Source of the DNA: Acidimicrobiia bacterium UBA1281
Lineage (GTDB): Bacteria > Actinomycetota > Acidimicrobiia > Actinomarinales > Actinomarinaceae
Length of the DNA: 6,138 nucleotides
Direction: 5' to 3'
Assembly (NCBI GenBank): GCA_002308095.1
Contig: DBUV01000049.1
Coordinates: 1-6,138, forward strand
The position numbers were made by a program, and so were the translations under genes. Positions 5,321 to 6,138 of this stretch are shown here, in pieces. Position 1 is the first letter of the stretch. The number at the start of each line of letters is the position of its first letter. Below the pieces are notes generated by a model. That model searched no databases. It worked only from the letters and a program-made list of their open reading frames with translations, and was not told where the DNA came from.

Positions 5321-6138
5321 AAAAAAACAATCATGTCTTTAATTTTCTTTATATCTTTCTTTAATGGTGTAATTAATGATAATTTTTCAGGTCCACAACT
5401 ACTTGAGACTGAAGAAGTATTAATAGAAATTGAAGAAGCGAGATTAGATGAAAACAATTTACAAATCTCATGGAACATTAGTGGAGTTGATAACATTGAT
5501 CAGGTTATTCTTATAGTTAGAGAATTCACAGCTGATGGATTGTTGAACGAACCTTTAGAGCTTAAAGATTCTGCAGCAACTGGATCAAAAGAAATTTTGT
5601 GGGATGGGTCCAATACCCTTTCACTTACAATAAAAATATTATCTACAGAATATACACAATTCACTGGACCAGACTGTGATTCAATGTATTGCTATAAAGA
5701 TATTACAACTGAAATAACATCTGATGAAAAGTTAATTCCTCCAATACCAGTTCTTCCTGTAGTACCAGCAACTACGCTGGTAGTTGAAAGCCCAATTCTA
5801 GAAGTTGAGGAATCCTCAGTTGTGGATACTTCTACAAATATAACTTTTACTAATGAACTCATTACAACAATTCCATTATTTAAGGATATTGATTTCACCG
5901 ACCACGAAAAAAATAGTTTTGCATTCTTGATTACTTCAGGAATTTTAATTTTATTCTACGGTGTGCTGCTTGCCCAAGAGTGGTTTAATCGTATTATTGC
6001 CCACTACAGAGTTAGATGGACAAGTCGTAAAAACAACACAAAAGAAAAAACAACTCTTGAAACAGTAATGGAAATATCACTCGTAGCACTTATCACTGCT
6101 CTTTTATATGCTTTTGTAGAAGAGGGATTTACTTTTGA
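5318..6138 (+). CDS. Secreted/membrane protein of unknown function with beta-rich ectodomain (3' end missing)
   Basis: The frame runs from ATG 5318 through the end of the window without a stop (273 full codons; the final bases GA begin a further codon). Residues 1-20 form a signal peptide or membrane anchor (MKK, then a hydrophobic stretch). Residues about 33-110 alternate like an Ig or fibronectin-type beta-sandwich (NLQISWNISG, QVILIVREF, LSLTIKIL). A Cys pair with four residues between (C120, C125) follows, then a Pro/Val-rich stalk (140-165), membrane segment (about 201-219), a basic loop (RIIAHYRVRWTSRKNN...K) and a second membrane segment (about 251-267) ending in VEEGF. The basic loop should be cytoplasmic, placing the beta-rich part outside. 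I recognise no family. Its place right after the sortase, with coupled translation, suggests a partner in building or anchoring the surface structure (inference). Confidence 0.82.
   Translation, partial: MKKTIMSLIFFISFFNGVINDNFSGPQLLETEEVLIEIEEARLDENNLQISWNISGVDNIDQVILIVREFTADGLLNEPLELKDSAATGSKEILWDGSNTLSLTIKILSTEYTQFTGPDCDSMYCYKDITTEITSDEKLIPPIPVLPVVPATTLVVESPILEVEESSVVDTSTNITFTNELITTIPLFKDIDFTDHEKNSFAFLITSGILILFYGVLLAQEWFNRIIAHYRVRWTSRKNNTKEKTTLETVMEISLVALITALLYAFVEEGFTF

Noticed and set aside
5769..5786. Inverted repeat CAACTA / TAGTTG with a six-base loop
   Set aside because: The stem is short and AT-rich, there is no following T run, and it is inside a coding region, so it is not a terminator.
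5263..5898. Minus-strand reading frames across the third gene
   Set aside because: They overlap a + strand frame with signal peptide and membrane segments in good order; they are opposite-strand shadows.

Overview
The window is AT-rich and entirely coding on the + strand. It holds three genes joined by two identical one-base TGATG overlaps, so it reads as the inside of an operon; both ends cut through a gene. No RNA gene, insertion sequence, CRISPR array, promoter or terminator is visible, and no gap between genes exists.

Organism. The C-terminal sorting signal (FPRTG, hydrophobic stretch, Arg-rich tail) and a class E type sortase point to a Gram-positive actinobacterium. The low G+C content, Thr-run/Pro linkers (TTTTTLPP) and Lys/Asn/Ile-rich proteins are unusual for that phylum. 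They fit the low-G+C marine Acidimicrobiia (the 'Candidatus Actinomarina' group) best. This placement is inference from composition and protein style, with moderate confidence.

Layout. (1) Positions 1-3654: the 3' part (1217 residues) of a large secreted surface protein. It has ten recognisable modules of about 100 residues, each normally with two Cys and a W-R-Y-K type motif, then a divergent eleventh module, a strongly acidic spacer, and a cell-wall sorting signal. (2) Positions 3654-5318: a membrane-bound class E sortase with catalytic His471, Cys531 and Arg540. It carries an unexpected 300-residue cytoplasmic part whose start closely resembles the C-terminal DNA-binding domain of RecA. 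(3) Positions 5318-6138 (open at the right end): an unrecognised secreted/membrane protein with a signal peptide, a beta-rich ectodomain, a Pro/Val-rich stalk and two membrane segments.

How they may work together. The sortase presumably cleaves the FPRTG signal of the upstream protein and attaches it to the envelope, giving a long fibre-like adhesin or coat protein. The third protein is a candidate assembly or anchoring partner. The most novel element is the RecA-C-terminal-like domain tethered to the inner face of the membrane on the same polypeptide as an extracellular sortase. That domain could bind DNA or another ligand and link sortase position or activity to the nucleoid; this last step is speculation.
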